Shown: positions 22,270 through 31,235 of the stretch, piece after piece
How positions within the stretch are numbered: position 1 is the first letter of the stretch
Layout: the number at the start of each line of letters is the position of its first letter
Source: Anaerolinea sp.
GTDB lineage: Bacteria; Chloroflexota; Anaerolineae; Anaerolineales; Villigracilaceae
Reading direction: 5' to 3'
Length of the DNA: 64,000 nt
Assembly: GCA_020719725.1 (NCBI GenBank)
Contig: DYPU01000002.1
Span: forward strand, 1 to 64,000
Notes under the pieces: model-generated
Databases searched by the model: none
The model's input: only the letters and a program-made list of their open reading frames with translations
What the model was told of the DNA's origin: nothing
Position numbers and translations under genes: made by a program

Positions 22270-24236
22270 AACGCTTTTTGAGCTTTTTCCTGCTAGGTGC
22301 TTTTTTTCTTGCGTCTTGTGCGGCCCCAACCCCGGCCCTGCCAACCCCTTTGCCGACTCTTGCGCCCACTCCAACGCTGCTGCCGCCGATTTATACCGAT
22401 TCTGCGCAACCCATCGAGGCGCGGGTGGAAGATTTGCTGACGCGCATGACTCTTGAAGAGAAAATCGGCCAGATGACTCAGGTGGAGAAAAACAGCATCG
22501 TAGCCGGGGAGATTACCCGCTACGGGATTGGGTCCATTCTAAGCGGCGGCGGGGGCAGCCCGCAGGGTAACAATACGCCCGTCGGTTGGTATGCCATGAT
22601 AAACAGCTACCAACAAGAGGCGCTGGCAACGCGCTTGAAAATCCCGCTCATTTATGGCGTGGATGCCGTTCACGGACATGGCAACCTGCTAAATGCCACC
22701 ATTTTCCCCCACAATATAGGCCTGGGCGCAGCCAACGACCCCGAACTGGTCGAAAAAATAGGGCGCGCCACTGCCGAAGAAATGCTTGCGACCGGCGTCC
22801 ACTGGGATTTCGCGCCGGTGGTGGCTGTTGCGCAGGATGTGCGTTGGGGCCGCACCTACGAAGCCTACGGCGAGGTCGAGGCGCTGGTAACACCGCTCGG
22901 CGCAGCCTATGTGCGAGGAATGCAGTCGCTTTCGGCGGATGGAAGCCAGCTCCCAGGCCAAACCCTATTCAGTCTGGCAACCCCCAAACACTTTCTGGGT
23001 GATGGGGCCACTCTTTGGGATTCGTCTCGTACCGAAAACTATAAACTCGATCAGGGCAACATGCAGGTCAACGAAGAAACCCTGCGTCAAATTTATCTGC
23101 CGCCCTATCAAGCCGCCATTGAGGCCGGCGCAATGAGCGTGATGGCTTCTTTTAGCAGTTGGAAAGGCACTAAAATGCACGCCCAAAAATACCTGCTGAC
23201 CGATGTGTTAAAAGAAGAGCTTGGATTTCAGGGTTTTATCGTGTCGGATTGGCAGGCCATTGACCAAATTAACCGCCAGGATTACTACGCCTCGGTTGTG
23301 ATTGCCATCAATGCCGGAGTCGATATGAACATGGTTCCCTATGATTACCTGACCTTTATCGAAACTATGCAAAAAGCAGTCAGCCTGGGCGATATTCCCA
23401 TGAGCCGGGTGGACGATGCGGTGCGGCGCATTTTACGAGTCAAATTTGCGCTGGGATTGTTTGAACAACCCATGCCCGACCCGGCCTGGCAGCAAACCGT
23501 CCGCTCTCCCGCTCATCTGGCTTTGGCCCGCGAGGCAGTCCGCAAATCTTTGGTTTTGCTCAAAAACGAGGCAAATTTATTACCCCTTTCCAAAGACTTT
23601 CCGCTTGTTTTTGTGGCTGGGCTGGGGGCGGATGATATTGGCCTGCAAAATGGCGGCTGGACTTTGGTTTGGCAGGGTCAGCCGGGTAATGAGACTGCCG
23701 GAAGTTCTATTTTGCAGGGCCTCAAGGCCACACTGGGGCCACACAGCCGGGTGATCTATAACCCTTCTGCTAACTTTGAAGAAATAAAAGACGAAACCGG
23801 TCTGCCGCAAAGCGCTGATTTGGGTATTTTGGTGATTGCCGAACCGCCCTACGCTGAAGGAATTGGCGACCGCGCCGATTTGACCCTTAGCGCGGACGAT
23901 CAGTCTGCGCTGACCCTGATGCGCTCCAGTGCAAAAAAAGTGCTCGTCATCCTGCTTTCGGGGCGCCCGCTTGTTGTCACCAACCAACTCGGACAGATGG
24001 ATGCTCTGGTGGCGGCCTGGTGGCCTGGAACCGAAGGCGCTGCCCTCAGCGATGTGCTGTTTGGCGACTATCCATTCACCGGGAAATCGCCCTACTCCTG
24101 GCCGCGCAGTAACAAGCAGCTTCCTATTAATTTTTACAATGCTTCTCAAAACACGGGCTGTGACGCGCCCCTCTTTCCTTTTGGATATGGTCTGGCGTTT
24201 GGCGAGACCATGCCAGAACTTCCAATTTGCCCGTAA
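22266..24236 (+). CDS. GH3 family beta-glucosidase lipoprotein
   Basis: 656 aa. Lipoprotein signal ending FFLASC, Pro/Thr linker, then the two-domain GH3 core. In the (alpha/beta)8 domain: MTLEEKIGQM near the start, the substrate-binding KHFLGDGAT segment, and the nucleophile Asp in GFIVSDWQAID (about residue 325). In the second domain: RKSLVLLKNEANLLPL and SGRPLVVTNQL. No fibronectin-III tail is present. The set resembles plant/bacterial exo-1,3-1,4-beta-glucanases and beta-glucosidases. It starts inside the ATPase stop (ATGA), so it is co-translated with the exporter genes. Confidence 0.93.
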   Translation: MKRFLSFFLLGAFFLASCAAPTPALPTPLPTLAPTPTLLPPIYTDSAQPIEARVEDLLTRMTLEEKIGQMTQVEKNSIVAGEITRYGIGSILSGGGGSPQGNNTPVGWYAMINSYQQEALATRLKIPLIYGVDAVHGHGNLLNATIFPHNIGLGAANDPELVEKIGRATAEEMLATGVHWDFAPVVAVAQDVRWGRTYEAYGEVEALVTPLGAAYVRGMQSLSADGSQLPGQTLFSLATPKHFLGDGATLWDSSRTENYKLDQGNMQVNEETLRQIYLPPYQAAIEAGAMSVMASFSSWKGTKMHAQKYLLTDVLKEELGFQGFIVSDWQAIDQINRQDYYASVVIAINAGVDMNMVPYDYLTFIETMQKAVSLGDIPMSRVDDAVRRILRVKFALGLFEQPMPDPAWQQTVRSPAHLALAREAVRKSLVLLKNEANLLPLSKDFPLVFVAGLGADDIGLQNGGWTLVWQGQPGNETAGSSILQGLKATLGPHSRVIYNPSANFEEIKDETGLPQSADLGILVIAEPPYAEGIGDRADLTLSADDQSALTLMRSSAKKVLVILLSGRPLVVTNQLGQMDALVAAWWPGTEGAALSDVLFGDYPFTGKSPYSWPRSNKQLPINFYNASQNTGCDAPLFPFGYGLAFGETMPELPICP

Positions 24237-24253
24237 GGCCCATAGGACTAAAA

Positions 24254-25276
24254 ATGGACAATAAAAATTTTCAGGTTGGAATCAATCTTGGTGGCTGGCT
24301 ATCACAGTATCGCGCCTATGATCAGGCTCATTTTCAGAGCTTCATCACCGAGGCAGATATTGCCCAAATTGCGGCCTGGGGCATGGATCATGTCCGCTTG
24401 CCGGTTGATTACCCGGTCATTCAGACTGAAATCCCCCCGTACGAGTTTATCCCAAGTGGCTTGGGCTATATTCGCTCTTGTTTGCAGTGGTGTAAACAAC
24501 ATGGACTTGGCCTTATTTTGGATTTACACAAAGCGCCTGGCTTTTTCTTTGGCACACTCCAATCCAACGATCTTTTCAGCGAACCCGCCCAGCAGGAGCG
24601 CTTTTTCAATATTTGGCGTGAGCTTACGCGCCAATTTAAAGAAGAAGGTGACAACCTGGTCTTTGAATTGTTGAACGAACTGGTTTTACCTTCCAGCGAT
24701 CCCTGGAATCGGCTTGCCCGTCAAACCGTTGAGGCCATCCGCGCCATCGATTCGCAGCGCTGGATCATCATTGGCGGCAATAACTACAATTCGGCCCCCT
24801 GCCTCCCCGAAGTGACTGTTTTGGAAGATGCGCGCGTGGCTTATACGTTCCACTTTTACGAGCCAATGCCGGTCACTCACCAGAAAGCGGCCTGGGTTCC
24901 GGCCCTCATGAACTGTGAAGCTTTGCCCTACCCTTGCCCACCCCTTGCCCCTGAATTTTTCCCCGAAGAATATCGTGAAAAAATGGCCCAGCATATTGGT
25001 CAGGTTTTCGACCGTAATTTTCTATTGAATGTACTTCAACCAGCCCTCGAATTTCAGCAAAAAACAGGCCGCATTGTTTATTGTGGAGAATTTGGCGTCA
25101 TAGATCAGGCCCCGCTTGCCACACGAGTCAACTGGAATCGCGAGTTCGTAGCCTTGCTGAATGAAAACAAGATTGGCCGGGCTTACTGGTCGTACAAGCA
25201 AATGGATTTTGGCCTGGTTAACCAAGCGGGTGAGCTAATCAGCCAGAAACTGCTCGAAAGTGTCTGCCGGGTTTAA
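24254..25276 (+). CDS. GH5 family glycoside hydrolase, cytoplasmic
   Basis: 340 aa TIM barrel with clan GH-A residues: NLGGWL near the N-terminus (11-16), RLPVDYPV on beta-2, acid/base E142 in FELLNELV and nucleophile E279 in VYCGEFGV. There is no signal peptide: the ATG at 24254 starts directly at the catalytic fold, and the few residues gained from an upstream start are not hydrophobic. The enzyme therefore acts inside the cell, unlike the GH3, GH18 and GH26 lipoproteins. Exo-acting beta-glucanase or beta-glucosidase activity on imported oligosaccharides is inferred. Confidence 0.88.
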   Translation: MDNKNFQVGINLGGWLSQYRAYDQAHFQSFITEADIAQIAAWGMDHVRLPVDYPVIQTEIPPYEFIPSGLGYIRSCLQWCKQHGLGLILDLHKAPGFFFGTLQSNDLFSEPAQQERFFNIWRELTRQFKEEGDNLVFELLNELVLPSSDPWNRLARQTVEAIRAIDSQRWIIIGGNNYNSAPCLPEVTVLEDARVAYTFHFYEPMPVTHQKAAWVPALMNCEALPYPCPPLAPEFFPEEYREKMAQHIGQVFDRNFLLNVLQPALEFQQKTGRIVYCGEFGVIDQAPLATRVNWNREFVALLNENKIGRAYWSYKQMDFGLVNQAGELISQKLLESVCRV

Positions 25277-25381
25277 TCCAACCTAAACAGTAACGCTTGC
25301 GCCCTTGGCTTATTCGTCTGTTTTGACGGGGTTGAATCCCTCCGACTTTTGGGCCGCGTCATTTCAGTTTTAGGAATGAAA

Positions 25382-25455
25382 GCCCTGGTCACAGGGCGCT
25401 ACACTGTAGCCGCTGGGATTGATCTCCCAGCCAGGTCGGATGCTGAAGAGTCAGC
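25382..25455 (+). ncRNA. Structured leader with four tandem hairpins before GH94 (cobalamin-riboswitch-like in part)
   Basis: Four perfect hairpins follow one another in 74 nt: GCCCTG-GTCA-CAGGGC (25382-25397), GCTAC-ACT-GTAGC (25398-25410), GCTGGGA-TTGATC-TCCCAGC (25412-25431) and GCTGA-AGAG-TCAGC (25442-25455). The ribosome binding site AGGAGT and the GH94 ATG follow about 20-30 nt later. The order CACTGT, hairpin, AGCCAGG recalls the 3' part of cobalamin riboswitches, but the rest of the B12 box (ACCTGCC) and the 5' core are not recognisable. It may be a diverged riboswitch or an unknown cis-regulatory RNA. Confidence 0.5.
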
Positions 25456-25485
25456 TTGCATTTTTGTTCATCAGGAGTATTTTTT

Positions 25486-27918
25486 ATGAAATACGGTTAT
25501 TTTGACGATCCCCAGCGCGAATACGTCATCACCAATCCTAAAACCCCCGTCAAGTGGGTTAATTACATCGGTACGCTGGCCTTTGGCGGATTGGTGGATC
25601 ATACCGGCGGCCTGCTGCTCTGTAAAGGTGACCCGGCCCTCAACCGTATCACCAAGTACATCCCCCAGCTGCCCGCCGCCGATTTTCGGGGCGCGACCCT
25701 TTACCTGAGACTACCCTTGGAGCCGAATGGCTCCCGCAACCATGCCTATCAAATTCTCACGCCCTTTTTCACGCCCGGCCTCGATAAATTGGATCGCTAT
25801 GAGTGCCATGTTGGGCTTGGCTATACCCGTATCATCACCGAAGTCTCCGGCCTTTGCACCGATGTCACCATTTTTGTGCCTTTTGATGCTCAGGTTGAAA
25901 TTCGCTCGGTCAAAGTGACCAATTTACGCAAAACGGCCATCACCGTCGATGCCATTCCGCTGGTGGAGTACACCCATTTTGACTCACTCAAACAATTTAC
26001 CAATGCCGATTGGGTTCCCCAGACCATGACCTCCCGCCTGGTTAATCTGCCAGACGGCCATAAGGTACTCACTCAGTATGCTTTCATGCGCCGTGATTTT
26101 TGTGTCAATTATTTCACATCCACCCTGCCTTTTTCTTCCTTTGAAACCGACCGCGCCCGCTTTTTGGGCGACCACGAATATGGCACTTTCCGCAGCCCAT
26201 TGGCCTTGCAGCAGCCCGAATTGAGCAACTACCAGGCCGAACGTGGTGACAATATCGGCGCTCTGCTCATCCCACTGGGCGAAATCGGCCCCGGTGAAAC
26301 TGTCCGATTTGCCACCTTGCTCGGACAAGAATCCCGCCCCGCCGACGCGCAGCCAGCCCTCAAGCGCTTTTCCGACCCGGCGGCCATCGCCGCCGCGCTG
26401 GAAGAAATGCGCCGTTTTTGGGATACCTACTTGAGCGTGATGCAGGTTAAAACCCCAGACCCGGATATGAATACCATGCTCAATATTCACAATCCGCGCC
26501 AGTGCCACACCACCAAGAACTGGTCACGCTACCTTTCGCTTTACCAGCTCGGGTTGGGCGGTTCGCGCGGAATCGGCACCCGCGATTCATCGCAGGATGT
26601 CCTTAGCGTGCTGGCCTCCATGCCCAAAGAAGGCCTCGACCTGATTCGCAAGCTGCTCAGTGTCCAATTGTGCGCGGGCAACGCCATGCACCAATTTAAC
26701 CCGCTCACCATGCTCGGTTCAATGGGCGACTCTGCCGAAATGGAAGACCGCCCGCATTACTATTCCGACGACCATCTCTGGCTGGTACTCGCAGTCTGCG
26801 CCTACATCAAAGAAACCGGCGACACGGCTTTTCTAAACGAAATCATCCCCTTTTACGAGAAGGGCAAAGACGAAACCCCGCTCCAATCTGACACAGTGCT
26901 GGAACACCTGCGCCGCGCCCTGGCCTTCACCAAGTCTGACGTAGGTTTACACGGCCTCCCCCTGGCCGGTTTCGCAGATTGGAACGACACCATCAACTTG
27001 CGCACCGGGGCCGAATCACTTTTTACGGCCAACCTGTACGGCGTAGCCCTTAACGAAATCATTGGTCTTAGCCGCTACCTGGGCGACGAAGCCGCCGTCG
27101 CCACCTACAGCGCCGACCACGCCGAGATGAGCGCGCGCGTTAACCAACACGCCTGGGATGGCGAATGGTACATTCGCTATTTCGATCACGATGGCACGCC
27201 GCTTGGCTCAAAAGCCAACCAGCAGGGCAAAATCTTTCTCAATAGCCAAACCTGGGCTGTGCTTTCCGGCTTCGCCACCCCGGCGCGCGCCCAAAGCGCC
27301 CTCGCATCCGTCCGCAAGCATCTCAACACCCCCAAAGGCATCAAACTCTCGGCACCCGGCTACAACGGCTTCGACCCATCCAAAGGTGGCGTCACCACAT
27401 ACCCACCCGGCGCAAAAGAAAACGGTGGCATCTTCCTGCACCCCAACCCCTGGGCCATGATTGCTGAAACCATGCTCGGCAACGGCGAGCGCGCCTTTGA
27501 GTATTACACCCAAATCAACCCCGCCGCCAAAAATGACATCCTGGATGAGTACGAAATCGAACCCTATGTCTATGCCCAAAACATCTTGGCCGATGAACAT
27601 CCCCAATTTGGCCTGGGACGCAACTCCTGGCTTTCTGGCACCTCCTCTTGGACCTACCGCGCCGGAACACACTACATCCTGGGCATCCGCCCCGAATATA
27701 ACGGCCTGCGCATCGACCCCTGTATCCCCGCCGCCTGGAACGGCTTCAGCGTCATCCGCAAATTTCGCGGCGCAACCTATCAGATCTTCGTCAAAAACCC
27801 CAACCACCTCTGCAAAACCGTCTCAAAATTGACCGTAGACGGTACAATGATGGCAGGAAACCTGATCCCCGTTTTTTCGGATGGGTTGACACACACCATT
27901 GAGGTTACTTTAGGCTGA
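25486..27918 (+). CDS. GH94 cellobiose/cello-oligosaccharide phosphorylase (second copy)
   Basis: 810 aa, cytoplasmic. N-terminus MKYGYFDDPQREYVITNP as in the first copy, and the DWND catalytic motif at residues 498-501 (GFADWNDTINL). Conserved late motifs include YPPGAKENGGIFLHPNPW and NSWLSGTSSW. The length equals that of typical cellobiose phosphorylases, and it lacks the insertion found in the first copy. AGGAGT precedes the ATG at 25486. The two copies are diverged, so different chain-length or linkage preference is likely, but which is which cannot be read from sequence. The stop codon overlaps the next ATG (TGATGA). Confidence 0.93.
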   Translation: MKYGYFDDPQREYVITNPKTPVKWVNYIGTLAFGGLVDHTGGLLLCKGDPALNRITKYIPQLPAADFRGATLYLRLPLEPNGSRNHAYQILTPFFTPGLDKLDRYECHVGLGYTRIITEVSGLCTDVTIFVPFDAQVEIRSVKVTNLRKTAITVDAIPLVEYTHFDSLKQFTNADWVPQTMTSRLVNLPDGHKVLTQYAFMRRDFCVNYFTSTLPFSSFETDRARFLGDHEYGTFRSPLALQQPELSNYQAERGDNIGALLIPLGEIGPGETVRFATLLGQESRPADAQPALKRFSDPAAIAAALEEMRRFWDTYLSVMQVKTPDPDMNTMLNIHNPRQCHTTKNWSRYLSLYQLGLGGSRGIGTRDSSQDVLSVLASMPKEGLDLIRKLLSVQLCAGNAMHQFNPLTMLGSMGDSAEMEDRPHYYSDDHLWLVLAVCAYIKETGDTAFLNEIIPFYEKGKDETPLQSDTVLEHLRRALAFTKSDVGLHGLPLAGFADWNDTINLRTGAESLFTANLYGVALNEIIGLSRYLGDEAAVATYSADHAEMSARVNQHAWDGEWYIRYFDHDGTPLGSKANQQGKIFLNSQTWAVLSGFATPARAQSALASVRKHLNTPKGIKLSAPGYNGFDPSKGGVTTYPPGAKENGGIFLHPNPWAMIAETMLGNGERAFEYYTQINPAAKNDILDEYEIEPYVYAQNILADEHPQFGLGRNSWLSGTSSWTYRAGTHYILGIRPEYNGLRIDPCIPAAWNGFSVIRKFRGATYQIFVKNPNHLCKTVSKLTVDGTMMAGNLIPVFSDGLTHTIEVTLG

Positions 27919-28772
27919 TGAACAACTTCCACGGACACCCTACCCGCCGCCTGGCTACCGATTTCTTAACAATAGACTACCTGATTGATGCTGGCCCGCG
28001 CCTGGTGCGTCTTTCGCTGAAAGGGTCAGATGTCAACCTTTTGGGCGAAGCGCCCGACGTGGGCTGGGACACCCCCTCTGGCTATTATCACCTTTTAGGC
28101 GGGCATCGCCTGTGGGCCTCGCCCGAAGAACCGGGCATCACCTACGCGCCCGATGGAAGCGGACTCTCCGTGCGCGAAATCCCCTCAGGCGTAGAACTGG
28201 CCTGGGAGCCGAAAACCGGCGCAGGTGGCATCGCCAAACTGATTCGAATCGAACCCGAAACCGACCGGGCCGCCTTGCGTTTTGTTCATCGCATCACCAA
28301 TCGCTTCAGCTATCCAGTCACGTTTGCGCCCTGGGCCATTACCGTTTTGCCGCTAGGCGGAACAGCCTACCTGCCCAGCCCGCCGGTCGGCGAAGATTTC
28401 CAACCTGATCGCGCCCTGGTGATTTGGCCCTATGTGCGCTGGAATGATCCTCGTCTGGGCTTGCATGAATCTGGGCTGACGGTGAAGGGTGAAGCCTGCC
28501 TGCCGCCGATCAAGATTGGCGCATTCTCAGCATCTGGTTGGGCGGCCTATGAGCGCGAGGGCGTTTTACTCCTCAAGTGTTTTGAGCCGCTGGTTGGCGA
28601 ATACTCCGATAAGGGCTGCAATGTTGAAATCTACTGCTCCGACAAAGTGCTCGAACTGGAGACTCTGGCTCCAGCCATGCACCTGCGCCCTGGCCAATCT
28701 ACCGAGTTTTCCGAAATTTGGGAAATTCATACCGGTGAGGCTGTGAACGAGATTTTGGCCGAATTTTTATAG
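27918..28772 (+). CDS. DUF4380-family, mutarotase-like beta-sandwich protein
   Basis: 284 aa with no signal peptide. The fold pattern is that of galactose-mutarotase-like proteins: GPRLVRLSLKGSDVNLLGE, GYYHLLGGHRLWASPEEPG, WAITVLPLGGTAYLP and the late NVEIYCSDKVLELETLAP typical of DUF4380. These proteins are often beside glycoside hydrolases and phosphorylases. A role in anomer conversion of the sugars released by the adjacent GH94 is a reasonable inference but is not proven. It overlaps the GH94 stop codon, indicating translational coupling. Confidence 0.7.
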   Translation: MNNFHGHPTRRLATDFLTIDYLIDAGPRLVRLSLKGSDVNLLGEAPDVGWDTPSGYYHLLGGHRLWASPEEPGITYAPDGSGLSVREIPSGVELAWEPKTGAGGIAKLIRIEPETDRAALRFVHRITNRFSYPVTFAPWAITVLPLGGTAYLPSPPVGEDFQPDRALVIWPYVRWNDPRLGLHESGLTVKGEACLPPIKIGAFSASGWAAYEREGVLLLKCFEPLVGEYSDKGCNVEIYCSDKVLELETLAPAMHLRPGQSTEFSEIWEIHTGEAVNEILAEFL

Positions 28773-28809
28773 CGTGTTCCCGTTTTGCAAAATTTACGGA
28801 GATGGATTT

Positions 28810-29997
28810 GTGACCAAAAAGCTTGAGCTAACGGTGATGGACGGCACCAACCCCGGCGGCGTGTTGGCCGACTATTTGCGTGAGTTCGAAGCCAGGCACG
28901 ATGTTAAAGTTAATTTGACTATTTTGGCATGGGAAACCGCCTGGACAGACATTGTTAAATATGCTTTATATGGACGCGGGCCAGATGTTTCTGAAATTGG
29001 TTCCACCTGGTTAGCCAGACTGGTGGGCATGAATGCTCTGCGCCCGTTTACCGATTCAGAATCAACCGCGTTTGAACCAGAGGCCTTTTTGCCGCAATTA
29101 TGGGAAAACGGTTTGTACGGCCATACTTTATATGGCATTCTCTGGTTTGCGGATACCCGGCTCATTTTTTATCGAAGTGATATTTTGAAAAAAGCGCATG
29201 TTGACCCGGCCAGGGCATTTTCATCGGCGCAGGAACTTGAAGTAGCCCTTGAAGCCCTAAAACAAGCCGGAGTTGATACCCCCTGGGTTATTCCTACCGA
29301 CCGCACGTTGAATAACCTGCATATTGTGGCGGCCTGGGTTTGGGGCGCGGGCGGCGATTTTCTTTCGACAGATGGCAAGGAAATTTTGTTTGACCAGCCC
29401 AAGAGCCTGTCTGGTTTTTGTGATTACTTTCGGTTGGGGCGTTTTATCTCGGCGCGCTCAATGGGGCTGAGTGATAATCTGGCTAATCGGCGTTTTCGGC
29501 AGGATAAAGCGGCCGTTTTGGCGAGCGGGCCTTGGGTTCAGCTTAATGCTTCAGAAGCAGTGAAGGTTGTGCGCGATAATTATGATACCGCTCCGTTGCC
29601 GGGAGTGCCGTTTGTTGGCAGCTCGCACATGGTGGTTTGGAAGCATTCATCCCAGGCCGAGTTGGCCTGCCGATTGGTTGAATTTCTGACATCGGCTTCG
29701 TTTCAGAGTGCGTTTTACCACGTGCCCAGTTTGTACCCTTCGCGCAACGCTTTCTTACAAGGCGAAGGCAGTCAACCTGACCCGATTCGGCGGGCCAGTG
29801 TCGAATCGATTTCGCGCGGGCGCACGTTTCCGGTTGCGACGCTGTGGGGGCTGGTCGAAGATCGGCTTTCGTTGGAGATGGGCAAAATCTGGAGTGACAT
29901 CGCGGCTAATGCGCACCACGAAGCGATTGAAGCAATTGTGACGCGGCGCATTAAGACCCTGGCCGACCGGCTGCGGTTGCCGGGCGGCGGAATATAG
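28810..29997 (+). CDS. Family 1 solute-binding-protein homologue without export signal
   Basis: 395 aa. The fold is that of a sugar ABC binding protein (LTVMDGTNPGGVLADYLREF, GPDVSEIGSTWL, GILWFADTRLIFYRSDIL, KAAVLASGPWVQ), but there is no signal peptide or lipobox: the GTG at 28810, with GGAG eight bases upstream, starts directly at the mature domain. An upstream GTG at 28774 adds only a few unhydrophobic residues. A cytoplasmic sugar-binding or sensing protein is therefore suggested. It follows the DUF4380 gene by 37 bp and precedes an AhpD-like gene by 2 bp. No permease is adjacent. Confidence 0.82.
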   Translation: MTKKLELTVMDGTNPGGVLADYLREFEARHDVKVNLTILAWETAWTDIVKYALYGRGPDVSEIGSTWLARLVGMNALRPFTDSESTAFEPEAFLPQLWENGLYGHTLYGILWFADTRLIFYRSDILKKAHVDPARAFSSAQELEVALEALKQAGVDTPWVIPTDRTLNNLHIVAAWVWGAGGDFLSTDGKEILFDQPKSLSGFCDYFRLGRFISARSMGLSDNLANRRFRQDKAAVLASGPWVQLNASEAVKVVRDNYDTAPLPGVPFVGSSHMVVWKHSSQAELACRLVEFLTSASFQSAFYHVPSLYPSRNAFLQGEGSQPDPIRRASVESISRGRTFPVATLWGLVEDRLSLEMGKIWSDIAANAHHEAIEAIVTRRIKTLADRLRLPGGGI

Positions 29998-29999
29998 AG

Positions 30000-30557
30000 A
30001 TGCCTGCTATTTTTGAGCCACCGGTCAAAATCCCCTGGTATTTAAAGGGCGCAATCTGGTTTGCGGAACAAACGACTGGCCGGATGATGCTTCCGGCGCG
30101 GTTGTTAGCCTGGTACCCAAAAGCGGCGCTGGCTTCGGGGTTGATGGAGGCGCTAGTGGCGCACACCGATGGGTTTTTGGACGAGCGCATCTTGAAGTTG
30201 GTGCGGGTGACGGCTTCGTTTGCGGCAGCCTGTCCATTTTGTGTGGATATGAACTCATTTGAGTATCAACGGGTGGGGATTTCAGATTTTGAGTTGTCTG
30301 TTTTGCAAAATCAGGCTGAAGTGGAGAGCGTTGCGACGTTTACGAAGCGGGAAAAACTGGCAGTTGGCTATGCCCGTTTGGTTTCGGCCAGCCCGCTGGC
30401 GTTTCCATCGGCCTTTTTTGATGAGTTAAAGGCGAATTTTAGCGAACGCGAGATTGTGATTTTGGCTGCGACGGCGGCTCAGGTCAATTATTGGGCTCGT
30501 TTAATTCAGGCGTTGGGGATTCCGCCTGCCGGGTTTTCTGATGAGTGTAAACGTTAA
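30000..30557 (+). CDS. Carboxymuconolactone decarboxylase / AhpD-like protein
   Basis: 185 aa, all-helical AhpD-like protein. The redox motif is CPFC within ASFAAACPFCVDMNS (about residues 78-82), followed by the conserved helix with FTKREKLAVGYARLVSASP and a C-terminal NYWARLIQALGI. AhpD-type proteins use CxxC plus a nearby His for peroxidase-coupled thiol chemistry; the canonical helper residues are only partly matched here. It starts 2 bp after the preceding binding-protein homologue, so it is in the same operon, although no functional link is known. The 3' end overlaps the convergent TetR gene. Confidence 0.8.
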   Translation: MPAIFEPPVKIPWYLKGAIWFAEQTTGRMMLPARLLAWYPKAALASGLMEALVAHTDGFLDERILKLVRVTASFAAACPFCVDMNSFEYQRVGISDFELSVLQNQAEVESVATFTKREKLAVGYARLVSASPLAFPSAFFDELKANFSEREIVILAATAAQVNYWARLIQALGIPPAGFSDECKR

Positions 30558-31108
30558 CGGGTAGGGATCAGGTAGTGGGCAATTTCGGCAGCGGGGATGT
30601 CATCGATGCCCAATAGTGATTGGATGGTTAGCCCGTCCATGACGGCCAATAAAACGTAGGAGAGTATGCGCGTGTCGATGGCAGGGTCGAGCACTTGGGA
30701 CAGGGTGCTTGCGATCAGGCCGCGCCATTCGATGTATTTGGTTTTGAATCCGGCTCTAAGGGCTGGGTCGGAGGCGATGGCTTCTTGAATCAGGTAAAGG
30801 TGCAGGGTTCCGCGCTCATCGGCTTTCAGGATGACTTGCAGGGCCATTTTTAGCAGGCGGGCCGGGTCCAGGTTGTCTTTTTCGGCCAGGATGTGTTTGA
30901 CCAACTCGTGGGTCATTTGGCTGAAGTGTTGATCTGTGATTTCAAAAATGAGCTGGGCTTTGGATGGAAAGTGGTAAAAAAGTGTGCCTCGGCTGATGCC
31001 GAGGCTGGTGGCTATATCGGCCAGACTGGTTTTTTCGGCACCTTTTTGGGCAATCAGCCGTTCAGCGGTTTCGATTATCTTGGCGCGGGTTTCGGAGTTG
31101 TTGTTCAC
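30554..31108 (-). CDS. TetR-family transcriptional regulator
   Basis: 184 aa. N-terminal helix-turn-helix: KIIETAERLIAQKG then TSLADIATSLGISRGTLFYHF, followed by an all-helical ligand-binding domain. The GTG at 31108 is preferred to that at 31114 because AGAAGG then lies at a proper distance. It lies downstream of the fatty acid desaturase on the same strand. A palindrome in the desaturase promoter looks like a TetR-type operator, so control of membrane-lipid desaturation is the best guess. Confidence 0.88.
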   Translation of the reverse strand: MNNNSETRAKIIETAERLIAQKGAEKTSLADIATSLGISRGTLFYHFPSKAQLIFEITDQHFSQMTHELVKHILAEKDNLDPARLLKMALQVILKADERGTLHLYLIQEAIASDPALRAGFKTKYIEWRGLIASTLSQVLDPAIDTRILSYVLLAVMDGLTIQSLLGIDDIPAAEIAHYLIPTR

Positions 31109-31181
31109 AGGCACACCTTCTCATTTTAGCGTTTGGGGATTATATCTCTAAATAGTGCCGCCTGTTTTTGCTGGTTTGCAA

Positions 31182-31217
31182 AGAGCCTGTCAATTCTCTT
31201 TAGAACTGACAGGCTCT
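31182..31217 (-). terminator. Hairpin after the desaturase gene (probable terminator)
   Basis: AGAGCCTGTCA pairs perfectly with TGACAGGCTCT; including inner pairs the stem is 16 bp with an AAAG loop. On the minus strand it is followed only by TTTG, so termination may be partial and allow some read-through into the TetR gene. Confidence 0.5.
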
Positions 31218-31235
31218 GGCTTGAGATGAACCGGG

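Noticed and set aside
25277-25485. A firm cobalamin riboswitch call
   Set aside because: AGCCAGG and CACTGT-hairpin are suggestive, but the complete B12 box and the 5' core cannot be aligned by eye. Reported only as a structured leader.
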